Shown in pieces: positions 7,858-15,311 of a DNA stretch of 64,000 nucleotides. The notes under the pieces are model-generated. The model saw only the letters and a list, made by a program, of their open reading frames with translations. It searched no databases and had not been told where the DNA came from. The stretch is from Azoarcus sp. KH32C (GTDB taxonomy: Bacteria > Pseudomonadota > Gammaproteobacteria > Burkholderiales > Rhodocyclaceae). Position 1 is the stretch's first letter, and each line of letters opens with the position of its first letter. The position numbers and the translations under genes are program-made. The stretch spans positions 2,790,001 to 2,854,000 of the forward strand of contig NC_020516.1 in the NCBI RefSeq assembly GCF_000349945.1, read 5' to 3'.

Positions 7858-9252
7858 ATGCGTCTTCCGAAATCGATCTGGACTCCCACGGACCTAGCCA
7901 CGGACAAGCCGGCCTACCTGGCGATCGCCGACGCCATCGCCGATGACGTGCGCCAGGGCCGGCTCGCGCCGAACGCACAGCTGCCGCCACAGCGCCAGCT
8001 CGCCGACGCGCTGGGCTACAACTTCACGACGATCAGCCGCGCCTACGCGGAGGCGCAGCGCCGCGGCCTGCTCGACGCCCGCGTCGGCCAGGGGACCTTC
8101 GTGCGCGCGGACGCCCGCCCGCGCGCACGAACGCCCGCGCCGCGCACGACGCTGATCGACATGTCGATGAATCTGCCGCCCGAGCCCGACCGGCCCGAAC
8201 TGCTGGCGCGCATGGAGTCCGGGGTGAAGATGCTCGCCGGCGACATCCGCGCACTGCTGCGCTACCAACCGTTCGGCGGCGGCCCCGAGGACCGCGATGC
8301 CGGCGTGCAATGGCTGGCACGGCGCGGGGTGACGACGACGCCGGAGCGGGTGCTGGTGTGCCCCGGAACTCACAGCGTCCTCAACACGCTGTTCAGCCTG
8401 CTCGCGGGCAATGGCGCACGGATCTGCTGCGACAACATCACGTATCCGGGCGTGCGGGCGCTCGCCGCGCTGCACGGCATCAGCCTGATCGGGCTCGCCG
8501 CGGACCGCGACGGCGTCCTGCCGGACGCCTTCGAGGCGGCCTGCCGCGACAGCAAACCGGCCGCGCTGTACTGCAATCCGACGCTGCAGAATCCGAACAC
8601 CGTGACGATGCCGCTCGAACGCCGCGAGGCGCTCGCGCAGATTGCCGCGCGCCACCGCGTGCCGATCATCGAGGACGACCCTTACAGCCTGCTGCCGGAG
8701 AACCCGCCGCCGAGCTTCTTTACGCTGCTGCCGGAACTCACCTACCAGATCTGCGGGCTTTCCAAGACGGTCGGGGCCGGCCTGCGCGTCGCCTATCTGG
8801 TGATTCCCGATCCGCGCCAGACGCCACGCATCGGCGCCATGCTGCGCGCGGTGTCGGTGATGGCGCCGCCGATCTCGGTCGCGATCGCGAGCGAATGGAT
8901 CCTCGACGGCACCGCCGATGCGCTGCTCGGCTTCGTCCGCGAGGAGTCGCGCGCGCGCCAGCAATTGGCGGCGCAGGCGCTCGGCACGGTGAGCTACCTC
9001 GCCTCGCCGGACGGCTTCCACCTGTGGCTGCCGCTGCCGGAAGGCTGGAGCCGCGTGAGTTTCGCCACGCACCTGCGTTCGAGCGGCATCGGCGTCGTCA
9101 CCAGCGACGCTTTCCTGGTCGGCGGCCCGGCGATCGAGGCGGTGCGGATCTGTCTCGGCGGCACGGCGACCCGCGCCGAAGTCAGCCACGCGATGGAGCT
9201 CGTCGGCTCGGCGCTGTCCCACCCGCCGGCAATCTACTCGTCGATCGTCTGA
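7858..9252 (+). CDS. MocR-family regulator (GntR HTH fused to aminotransferase fold), Nit1C-linked
   Basis: About 464 residues from ATG 7858; an in-frame TTG at 7846 lies inside an operator half-site and is less likely. Residues ~18-80 are a GntR winged helix (LAPNAQLPPQRQLADALG, then TTISRAYAEAQRRGLL). The remainder is a class I aminotransferase fold with the NPTLQNPNTVTM segment, IIEDDPY aspartate and a PLP lysine in CGLSKTVGAGLRVAYL. MocR proteins sense PLP-linked ligands and act as transcription factors. Palindromes ATTGTATGCATACAAT before this gene and before the nit operon point to both as targets. Operon position directly ahead of the nitrilase cluster makes it the likely dedicated regulator. 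Confidence 0.9.
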   Translation: MRLPKSIWTPTDLATDKPAYLAIADAIADDVRQGRLAPNAQLPPQRQLADALGYNFTTISRAYAEAQRRGLLDARVGQGTFVRADARPRARTPAPRTTLIDMSMNLPPEPDRPELLARMESGVKMLAGDIRALLRYQPFGGGPEDRDAGVQWLARRGVTTTPERVLVCPGTHSVLNTLFSLLAGNGARICCDNITYPGVRALAALHGISLIGLAADRDGVLPDAFEAACRDSKPAALYCNPTLQNPNTVTMPLERREALAQIAARHRVPIIEDDPYSLLPENPPPSFFTLLPELTYQICGLSKTVGAGLRVAYLVIPDPRQTPRIGAMLRAVSVMAPPISVAIASEWILDGTADALLGFVREESRARQQLAAQALGTVSYLASPDGFHLWLPLPEGWSRVSFATHLRSSGIGVVTSDAFLVGGPAIEAVRICLGGTATRAEVSHAMELVGSALSHPPAIYSSIV

Positions 9253-9309
9253 TCGGGGGAAGGGGCGTCGCCGGACGGCGCTTCGCCACCCCAACCCTAC
9301 TTTCGCGAC

Positions 9310-9325
9310 ATTGTATGCATACAAT
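9310..9325. promoter_or_regulatory. MocR-type operator, perfect 16-bp palindrome
   Basis: ATTGTATGCATACAAT is completely self-complementary. The same halves recur before the mocR gene and, with one mismatched pair, at 9459-9474. It is the distal of two such boxes in the 348-bp gap between mocR and the nit operon. Confidence 0.75.
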
Positions 9326-9328
9326 CGA

Positions 9329-9345
9329 TGCACAATTGTCGTGCA
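9329..9345. promoter_or_regulatory. NtrC-type enhancer site 1
   Basis: TGCAC-AATTGTC-GTGCA matches the NtrC consensus TGCAC-N7-GTGCA exactly. It lies about 150 bp upstream of the sigma-54 element and starts four bases after the distal MocR-type palindrome. Confidence 0.75.
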
Positions 9346-9360
9346 GTTTCACCGCGTCGA

Positions 9361-9377
9361 CGCACAAGCCTTGTGCG
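9361..9377. promoter_or_regulatory. NtrC-type enhancer site 2
   Basis: CGCAC-AAGCCTT-GTGCG keeps GCAC-N7-GTGC and is a near-perfect palindrome. Its centre is 32 bp from that of site 1, about three helical turns, the arrangement seen for paired NtrC sites in classical nitrogen-regulated promoters. Confidence 0.7.
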
Positions 9378-9454
9378 TGATTATCCCCAATCTTCGACCC
9401 CTTTCCGGTTCCTGCCAACGGTCTTCTACGGCCCAAAGCCTCGTCGTTCCTTGG

Positions 9455-9478
9455 CAATATTGAATGCATACAATATTG
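9455..9478. promoter_or_regulatory. MocR-type operator next to the nit promoter
   Basis: The core ATTGAATGCATACAAT (9459-9474) differs from the 9310 palindrome by one base and is extended on both sides by CAAT/ATTG so that the 24-bp element is an inverted repeat with a single mismatched pair. It ends 10 bp before the sigma-54 -24 element, a position where a regulator could touch polymerase or block it. Confidence 0.7.
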
Positions 9479-9487
9479 CATCATTGA

Positions 9488-9503
9488 TGGCACATTGATT
9501 GCT
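9488..9503 (+). promoter_or_regulatory. Sigma-54 (-24/-12) promoter of the nit operon
   Basis: TGGCAC-ATTGA-TTGCT matches the RpoN consensus TGGCAC-N5-TTGCW with the invariant GG and GC ten bases apart. Transcription would start near 9515, giving a leader of about 85 nt before ATG 9601. Together with the upstream NtrC-type pair it indicates activation under nitrogen limitation. Confidence 0.8.
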
Positions 9504-9600
9504 GAACTGATCCTGCGCACCGCATGCAGGATCCACCGGCCGTCTTGCCGATTCCTTGCCTGCGGGGCGTCCCCAACCCCAACAGAGAAAAGGAAACGAC

Positions 9601-10083
9601 ATGCCCGCTGTAACCCTGCCCCCCAATGCCGCCGGTGACTTCTTCGTCGATTACGAAGAGAAGGTGTTCGAGGACGTCAAGGCCGAACCCGGCCAGAAGG
9701 CGCTGGTGACCTTCCATACCGTCGCCTTCGAAGGTTCCATCGGTCTCGTCAATCTGCTCCAGGCGACGCGCCTGCTGCGCAAGGGATTCGACACCACCGT
9801 CCTGCTCTATGGCCCGGGCGTGACCCTGGGCGTGCAGCGCGGCTTCCCGCGCATCGGCGACGAAGCCTTCCCCGGTCATCTGGCGATGAACAAGCAGATC
9901 GCGAAGTTCATCGAGGAAGGCGGCAAAGTGTATGCATGCCGCTTCGCGCTCCAGGCGCTCTACGGCCACGGCGAGCCGGCGCTGATCCCCGGCATCCGCC
10001 CGATCAGCCCGCTGGACGTGATGGACATCCAGCTGCTGCACGCGCGCGAGAACGCCTTCGTCGTGCACACCTGGACGCTCTGA
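9601..10083 (+). CDS. MSMEG_0572/Sll0783-family Nit1C protein
   Basis: 160 residues, ATG 9601 after an AAAAGGAAA site. It is the first gene of the Nit1C cluster; its position and sequence (FFVDYEEKVFEDVKAEPGQK, GPGVTLGVQRGFP) match the small conserved protein of this cluster, corresponding to NitB of cyanide-assimilating bacteria. The alternating beta-alpha pattern resembles a DsrE-like fold, with Cys at KVYACRFA. The biochemical role is unknown, though the family is among the most conserved members of the cluster. Twenty bases separate it from the nitrilase. Confidence 0.85.
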   Translation: MPAVTLPPNAAGDFFVDYEEKVFEDVKAEPGQKALVTFHTVAFEGSIGLVNLLQATRLLRKGFDTTVLLYGPGVTLGVQRGFPRIGDEAFPGHLAMNKQIAKFIEEGGKVYACRFALQALYGHGEPALIPGIRPISPLDVMDIQLLHARENAFVVHTWTL

Positions 10084-10102
10084 GCGCCGCAAGGAGACGA
10101 GC

Positions 10103-11125
10103 ATGACGACCGAACGTATCGTCCGCGTCGCCGCGGTGCAGTTGGCGCCGGACCTGGAATCCGCGCACGGCACGGTGGACAAGGTCTGCCGCGCGATCCT
10201 GGAGGCCGGCGAGAAAGGGGCGCGGATGGTGGTCTTTCCCGAGACCTTCGTCCCGTACTACCCCTACTTCTCCTTCGTGCAACCGGCCGTGAGCATGGGC
10301 GCGGCCCACCTCAAGCTCTACGAGTGGGCCGTGAGCGTGCCCGGGCCGGTGACCCAGGCCGTCGGCGAAGCGGCGCGGCGTGCGGGCGCAGTCGTCGTGC
10401 TCGGCGTCAATGAACGCGACCACGGCTCGCTCTACAACACCCAGCTGATCTTTGACGAAACCGGCCGGCTGGTCCTGAAGCGCCGCAAGATCACCCCCAC
10501 CTACCACGAGCGCATGGTGTGGGGCCAGGGCGACGGCAGCGGGCTGAAGGTCGTCGACACCGGCATCGGGCGCATCGGCGCCCTCGCCTGCTGGGAGCAC
10601 TACAACCCGCTCGCGCGCTACACCTTGATGGCGCAGCACGAGGAGATCCACGCGAGCCAGTTCCCCGGCTCGATGGTCGGCAACATCTTCGCCGAGCAGA
10701 TCGCCGTAACGATCCGCCATCACGCGCTCGAATCCGGTTGCTTCGTCGTCAATGCCACCGGCTGGCTCAGCGACGAACAGGTCGCCGCGATCACGCCCGA
10801 CCCCGCGATGCAGCGCGCGCTGCGCGGGGGCTGCCATACCGCGATCGTCTCGCCCGAGGGCAACTACCTCGGCGAGCCGCTGCGCGAGGGCGAAGGAATG
10901 CTGATCGCCGACCTCGACATGGCGCTCATCACCAAGCGCAAACGCATGATGGATTCGGTGGGCCACTACGCGCGGCCGGAACTCCTCTCGCTGCGCGTCG
11001 ATACCGCTCCGAAAGCGCCGCTGCAGATGGCAGCCCAGCTTCCGGATGCGGCGCTTTTCTTCCCTCCCTCTTCAGGACAAGATCATGTCGACGACAGCCT
11101 TGCGTACGCACCAGCTGATCTCTGA
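10103..11125 (+). CDS. nitC: Nitrilase of the Nit1/Nit6803 type
   Basis: 340 residues, ATG 10103 with an AAGGAGA site. Catalytic residues of the nitrilase superfamily are visible: Glu47 (FPETFVPYYPYF), Lys129 (LKRRKITPTYHE) and Cys163 (ALACWEHYNPLARY). It hydrolyses a nitrile, R-CN, to a carboxylate and ammonia in the cytoplasm. Nitrilases of Nit1C clusters are induced by cyanide and required for growth on cyanide as nitrogen source in several proteobacteria. The physiological substrate may be a cyanide adduct made by other cluster enzymes. The 3' end overlaps the radical SAM gene by 41 bases. Confidence 0.93.
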   Translation: MTTERIVRVAAVQLAPDLESAHGTVDKVCRAILEAGEKGARMVVFPETFVPYYPYFSFVQPAVSMGAAHLKLYEWAVSVPGPVTQAVGEAARRAGAVVVLGVNERDHGSLYNTQLIFDETGRLVLKRRKITPTYHERMVWGQGDGSGLKVVDTGIGRIGALACWEHYNPLARYTLMAQHEEIHASQFPGSMVGNIFAEQIAVTIRHHALESGCFVVNATGWLSDEQVAAITPDPAMQRALRGGCHTAIVSPEGNYLGEPLREGEGMLIADLDMALITKRKRMMDSVGHYARPELLSLRVDTAPKAPLQMAAQLPDAALFFPPSSGQDHVDDSLAYAPADL

Positions 11126-12194
11126 TCTGCAAAGCCACGGCTTCCGCTTCGAAGGCGTGCCCGACGGCATCCACAGCCGCCGCGGCGGCGCCGGCCCGTC
11201 GGACCATGCAGCGGTCACGATCGAAGGTCACCCGATCATGATCCCGATCCACACCGGCCGCGCGATGCATTCGCCCTACCAGGCCTCACGCCCGGACGCG
11301 AGCGGGCACGCGACGATCAGCCGCGACGGCCGGACCGTGGCGCGGATCGCCTTCCCGCGCCAGCCGCGCTTCTACCGTCTGCAGACACTCGACGGCATCC
11401 CCTACAACAAGATCGCGACGCTGCACAGCACCGACGTGCTCGCGACGACCGTACTGCAAACCTGCATCCGCTACCAAAGCCGCAGCAAGAGCTGCCAGTT
11501 CTGCAGCATCGGGCAGTCGCTCGCCGCCGGCCGCACCATCGCGCGCAAGACGCCCGCACAGCTCGCGGAGGTCGCACGCGCTGCGGTACTGCTCGACGGC
11601 GTGGGCCACATGGTGATGACGACCGGCACGCCACCGACGCCGGACCGCGGCGCGCAAATCATGTGCGAGAGCGCCGCGGCGATCCGCGCGGCCGTCGACC
11701 TGCCGCTGCAGGCCCAGTTCGAACCGCCGGACGACTTCGCGTGGTTCCGCCGCGTGCGCGACGCGGGCGTCGACAGCCTCGGGATGCATCTCGAAGTCGT
11801 CACCCCGGCACTGCGCCAGCGCCTCATGCCGGGCAAGGCGACGATCCCCGTGGAACGCTACGACGAAGCCTTCGCCTCCGCGGTCGAGGTTTTCGGCCGC
11901 GGCCAGGTCTCGACCTACATCCTCGCAGGGCTGGGCGACAGCCGCGAGGCGATCCTCGACGCCTGCCGCCGGCTGATCGACATCGGCGTCTATCCCTTCG
12001 TCGTGCCCTTCGTGCCGATCGCCGGTACGCCACTCGAAGACCACCCGGCGCCGGACGCGGCCTTCATGGACGCCCTGCTTGCCCCCCTCGCCGACCTGCT
12101 GCGCGCGGGCGGCCTCAGCGGCGGCGGGATGAAGGCCGGCTGCGGCAAATGCGGCGCCTGCTCCGCGCTGGCAAGCTACGAGGCAAAGCCATGA
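11085..12194 (+). CDS. Radical SAM protein, MSMEG_0568 family (Nit1C)
   Basis: 369 residues from ATG 11085, with an AGGA site inside the end of the nitrilase gene; an upstream in-frame start at 11046 lacks one. Three cysteines C127, C137 and C140 form CX9CX2C instead of the usual CX3CX2C cluster motif, and a second group C353, C356 and C359 (CGKCGAC) near the C-terminus may bind an auxiliary iron-sulfur cluster. The middle has the TIM-barrel pattern, including MVMTTGTPPTPD and YILAGLGDSREA. It follows the conserved Nit1C gene order. Substrate unknown. ATGA overlap with the next gene. Confidence 0.9.
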   Translation: MSTTALRTHQLISDLQSHGFRFEGVPDGIHSRRGGAGPSDHAAVTIEGHPIMIPIHTGRAMHSPYQASRPDASGHATISRDGRTVARIAFPRQPRFYRLQTLDGIPYNKIATLHSTDVLATTVLQTCIRYQSRSKSCQFCSIGQSLAAGRTIARKTPAQLAEVARAAVLLDGVGHMVMTTGTPPTPDRGAQIMCESAAAIRAAVDLPLQAQFEPPDDFAWFRRVRDAGVDSLGMHLEVVTPALRQRLMPGKATIPVERYDEAFASAVEVFGRGQVSTYILAGLGDSREAILDACRRLIDIGVYPFVVPFVPIAGTPLEDHPAPDAAFMDALLAPLADLLRAGGLSGGGMKAGCGKCGACSALASYEAKP

Positions 12195-12739
12195 ACGGAC
12201 CGCTGCCGCTCGCGGCCCGCATCCAGCTGCCGCGCCACTACCGCGTCGAACATGCCGACGCCGAGAGCCGCGCCGCCGCGTTGCACCTGCGGCGGGCGGT
12301 GTTCTGCGACGAACAAGGGCTTTTCATCGGCGATGATCGCGACGCGATCGACGACCACGCAATGCTGCTGGTCGCGCGTCCCGTCCTTGACGATGCCGAC
12401 TTCGGGCCCGTCGTCGGTACCGTGCGTATCCACAGGATCGCGCCGCGCGTATGGCAGGGCTCGCGCCTTGCCGTCGCGGCCGAGTTCCGTCGCGTCGGCG
12501 CGATCGGCGGAGCGCTGATCCAGCTCGCGGTCCGCAGCGCCAACACGCTCGGCTGCGACCACTTCATCGCTCAGGTGCAGGCGCCCAACGTTCCATTCTT
12601 TCGCCGTCTGCACTGGAAGAGCGTCGAGGCGATCACGCTCCACGGCCAGCCACATTGGCTGATGGAGGCGGATCTCGCGCACTACCCGCCGTTCGCGCAC
12701 GGCACAGCGATGCGCGTCGAAGTCCGCCGCGGAGTCTGA
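12191..12739 (+). CDS. GNAT N-acetyltransferase, MSMEG_0567 N-terminal-domain family
   Basis: 182 residues; start ATG 12191 overlaps the radical SAM stop (ATGA). It shows GNAT strands around AALHLRRAVFCDEQGLF, the GTVRIHRI core strand, the acetyl-CoA loop region AEFRRVGAIGGALIQLAV and a late PNVPFFRRLHWKSVE segment. It would transfer an acyl group from acyl-CoA to an amine of an unknown intermediate. In some actinobacteria this domain is fused to the AIR-synthase-like domain encoded next here, which supports a joint function. Confidence 0.88.
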   Translation: MNGPLPLAARIQLPRHYRVEHADAESRAAALHLRRAVFCDEQGLFIGDDRDAIDDHAMLLVARPVLDDADFGPVVGTVRIHRIAPRVWQGSRLAVAAEFRRVGAIGGALIQLAVRSANTLGCDHFIAQVQAPNVPFFRRLHWKSVEAITLHGQPHWLMEADLAHYPPFAHGTAMRVEVRRGV

Positions 12740-12741
12740 CC

Positions 12742-13770
12742 ATGCCGCACGTCCCCCTCTCGCTCGCCTCCCTCATCGACAGCCTGCGCCGACACAAGGG
12801 CATCGCGCACAAGCGCGACATCGACCGCGTGCTCGACGCACTCCGCGCTCCCGGTTTGCCTGAAGCTTCCGCCTGGATCGGCGACGACTGTGCCGCCCTG
12901 CCCCACGGCGAGGGCAAGCATCTGCTCTTCGCCATCGAAGGCTTCATGAACGAGTTCGTCGCGCACGACCCGTGGTTCGCCGGCTGGTGCGGCGTGATGG
13001 TGAACCTCTCCGACATCGCCGCGATGGGCGGACGTCCGCTCGCCGTCGTCGATGCCCTTTGGAGCGATGGCGAAGCGCAGGCCCAGGCGGTGATGGCGGG
13101 GATGGCCGCGGCATCGAAGGCCTTCGGCGTGCCCATCGTCGGCGGCCACAGCAACACCCGAACCGCCCAGGGTCAGCTCGCCGTCGCGGTGCTGGGCGAA
13201 GCGCAGCAGTTGCTCACGAGCTTCGCCGCCCGTCCTGGTGATCGCCTCGTCGCGGCGATCGACCTGCGCGGCGCCTACCGCGAACCCTTCGACAACTGGA
13301 ACGCCGCAACCGAAGCGCCGCCCGAGCGCCTGCGCGGCGACCTCGGCTTGCTGCCGACGATTGCCGAAGCTCGCCTCGCCCACGCCGGCAAGGACATCAG
13401 CCAGGCGGGTCTCCTCGGGACCGTGCTGATGCTGATGGAGTGCTCGCGCGTCGGCGTCCGCATCGACCTCGACCGCGTGCCGCGCGCAGAAAACGTCCCG
13501 TTGGAGCGCTGGCTGCGCTCCTTCCCGAGCTTCGGCTACGTGCTCGCCTGCGCGCCGGATCGAGTCGGAGCACTCGTCGAACGCTTTCGGGCACGTGACA
13601 TCTCCGCCGCCGACATCGGTGACATCGTTGAAGGCGCACGGCTGGAACTCACGCTCGCCGGCGGCATGGGCACCGAACACGGCGTGTTCTGGAACCTCGC
13701 GCAGGACACGCTGATGGGCATCACGCCCAGTCCGGCACACGTGGAGGCGATCGACCATGTCCCCGCCTGA
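12742..13770 (+). CDS. AIR synthase-related (PurM-like) protein, Sll0787 family
   Basis: 342 residues from ATG 12742, two bases after the preceding stop. It carries PurM/SelD-type ATP-binding features: a glycine/aspartate loop IGDDCAALP, the metal-binding region VMVNLSDIAAMGG, and IVGGHSNTR as in AIR synthases. Such enzymes use ATP to activate amides or similar groups. It belongs to the Nit1C cluster set found from cyanobacteria to proteobacteria. The gene overlaps the next start by 14 bases. Confidence 0.88.
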   Translation: MPHVPLSLASLIDSLRRHKGIAHKRDIDRVLDALRAPGLPEASAWIGDDCAALPHGEGKHLLFAIEGFMNEFVAHDPWFAGWCGVMVNLSDIAAMGGRPLAVVDALWSDGEAQAQAVMAGMAAASKAFGVPIVGGHSNTRTAQGQLAVAVLGEAQQLLTSFAARPGDRLVAAIDLRGAYREPFDNWNAATEAPPERLRGDLGLLPTIAEARLAHAGKDISQAGLLGTVLMLMECSRVGVRIDLDRVPRAENVPLERWLRSFPSFGYVLACAPDRVGALVERFRARDISAADIGDIVEGARLELTLAGGMGTEHGVFWNLAQDTLMGITPSPAHVEAIDHVPA

Positions 13771-14965
13771 CGGCCCGCTGCGCATCGCACTGCTCACGCA
13801 TTCGATCAATCCGCGCGGCGGTGTCGTGCATTGCCTCGAGCTTGCAGACGCCCTCACCGCGCTCGGGCACAGCGTCACCGTGCACGCCCCCGGCCCCGCG
13901 GGCGCTAGCTTCTTTCGCCCGACGCGCTGCCGCACCTGCCTGATCCCCGCGCGCCCCGTGACGGGCGGCCTGAGGTCCCTTGTCGAGGCGCGCATCCGCG
14001 ACTTCGTCGCCCGGTTCGAGACACCCGGTCATGCGGACTTCGACGTCTTCCACGCCCACGACGGCATCGGCGCGAATGCCTTGTTCGAACTGCGGCAACG
14101 TGGGCTGATCTCCGGCTACGTCCGCACCGTGCATCACCTCGATGCGAGCTATGGCGACGCGGTCGTCGATGCGCTGGAAGAACGCTCGATCCGCCACGCC
14201 GCCCGGCTGCTATGCGTCAGCCCGACGTGGCAGCGCAAGCTGGGGGCACGCTTTGGTCTGAATGCGGACGTCGTCGGCAACGGCGTCGATACCGCACGCT
14301 TTTCGCCCGTGTCGAGCGATCCCGATGTGCGGCTGAAGGCCCGTCTCGGTCTCGGCGAAGGCCCGGTCTTTCTCGTCGTCGGCGGCATCGAGGAACGCAA
14401 GAACACCGTGACGACGCTACGCGCATTCGCCCGCCTGCGCCGCACGCTGACGAACGCCCAGCTCGTGATCGCCGGCGGTGCGAGCCTGCTCGACCACGGC
14501 GCCTGCCGCCGCGAATTCGACGCTGCGCTCGCGCAGGAAGGACTTGTCGCGGCCTCGCCGGACGGCGCCTATCACCCCGTCGTCCTCGCCGGCGTGCTCG
14601 CCGATGACGAGATGCCCGCCGTCTACCGCCTCGCCGATGTGCTGGTGTTCGCCTCCCTGCTCGAAGGCTTCGGCCTCGCGATCATCGAGGCGATGGCGTG
14701 CGGCACCCCGGTCGTCGTGTCGCGCATCGCCCCCTTCACCGACTTTCTCGGCAAAGACGACTGCCTGTGGGCAGACCCGTGCGACAGCGAATCGATCGCC
14801 AACGCGATGTGCCGCGCGCTGATGCCCGGCACCCGCACCCGCATCGCCGCGGCCGGACGCCTCGTCGCCGCCAGTCACGACTGGCCCGGCTGCGCCCGCC
14901 GCCACCTGCGCGCCTATGCCGCCTTGCCTTCCCCGACTACCCCGACGGAGCTCCACCATGCCTGA
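13757..14965 (+). CDS. Glycosyltransferase, MSMEG_0565 family (GT4-like)
   Basis: 402 residues. The N-terminus LRIALLTHSINPRGGVVHCLEL is the GT-B donor-domain opening; GNGVDTARF, a VVGGIEERKN strand and EGFGLAIIEAMACGTPVV (E-x7-E motif) are typical of GT4 enzymes. It probably transfers a sugar to a Nit1C-derived small molecule. Start overlaps the preceding gene by 14 bases and the end overlaps the following ATG by eight bases, so the cluster is translationally coupled. Confidence 0.9.
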   Translation: MSPPDGPLRIALLTHSINPRGGVVHCLELADALTALGHSVTVHAPGPAGASFFRPTRCRTCLIPARPVTGGLRSLVEARIRDFVARFETPGHADFDVFHAHDGIGANALFELRQRGLISGYVRTVHHLDASYGDAVVDALEERSIRHAARLLCVSPTWQRKLGARFGLNADVVGNGVDTARFSPVSSDPDVRLKARLGLGEGPVFLVVGGIEERKNTVTTLRAFARLRRTLTNAQLVIAGGASLLDHGACRREFDAALAQEGLVAASPDGAYHPVVLAGVLADDEMPAVYRLADVLVFASLLEGFGLAIIEAMACGTPVVVSRIAPFTDFLGKDDCLWADPCDSESIANAMCRALMPGTRTRIAAAGRLVAASHDWPGCARRHLRAYAALPSPTTPTELHHA

Positions 14966-15254
14966 AATGTGCTTCCAGATCCGCTGGCCCGACGGCCAGG
15001 AGGAAAACTGCTATTCGCCCTCGCTCGTCATCGGCGACTTCCTCACCCCCGGCCAGCAATACCCGGTGCGTGACTTCGTCGCCCGCTGCGAGCAGGCGCT
15101 CACCGAGGCGAGTAGTCGCGTGCAACAGAAGTACGGCTACTTCTGCTCGAGCGCGATGGACCAGCTCGGCCGCATCCAGGAACGCGCCGGACACTTCGAA
15201 ACCGACCCGGACGGAAGCGTCGCCGTCGAAGCCTTCAAGCCGGGACGACGCTGA
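14958..15254 (+). CDS. MSMEG_0570-family small Nit1C protein
   Basis: 98 residues from ATG 14958, with a GGAG site inside the end of the glycosyltransferase gene. The sequence opens with MPEMCFQIRWPDGQEENCYS, then PGQQYPVRDFVARCEQAL, matching the short conserved protein of Nit1C clusters. It has three cysteines and no signal peptide. Function unknown; it could be a partner or carrier for one of the cluster enzymes. Confidence 0.85.
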   Translation: MPEMCFQIRWPDGQEENCYSPSLVIGDFLTPGQQYPVRDFVARCEQALTEASSRVQQKYGYFCSSAMDQLGRIQERAGHFETDPDGSVAVEAFKPGRR

Positions 15255-15311
15255 GCGGCGCCCTCCCAAAGCCCCCCAAACCACAACGAACCCACCCCGC
15301 AGGAGTCCGAC

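Noticed and set aside
7894..9333. Long minus-strand open frame (479 codons) opposite the MocR gene
   Set aside because: It mirrors the codon structure of a well-supported GntR-aminotransferase gene, has an Arg/Ala-rich low-complexity translation and no motif; a GC-rich antisense shadow.
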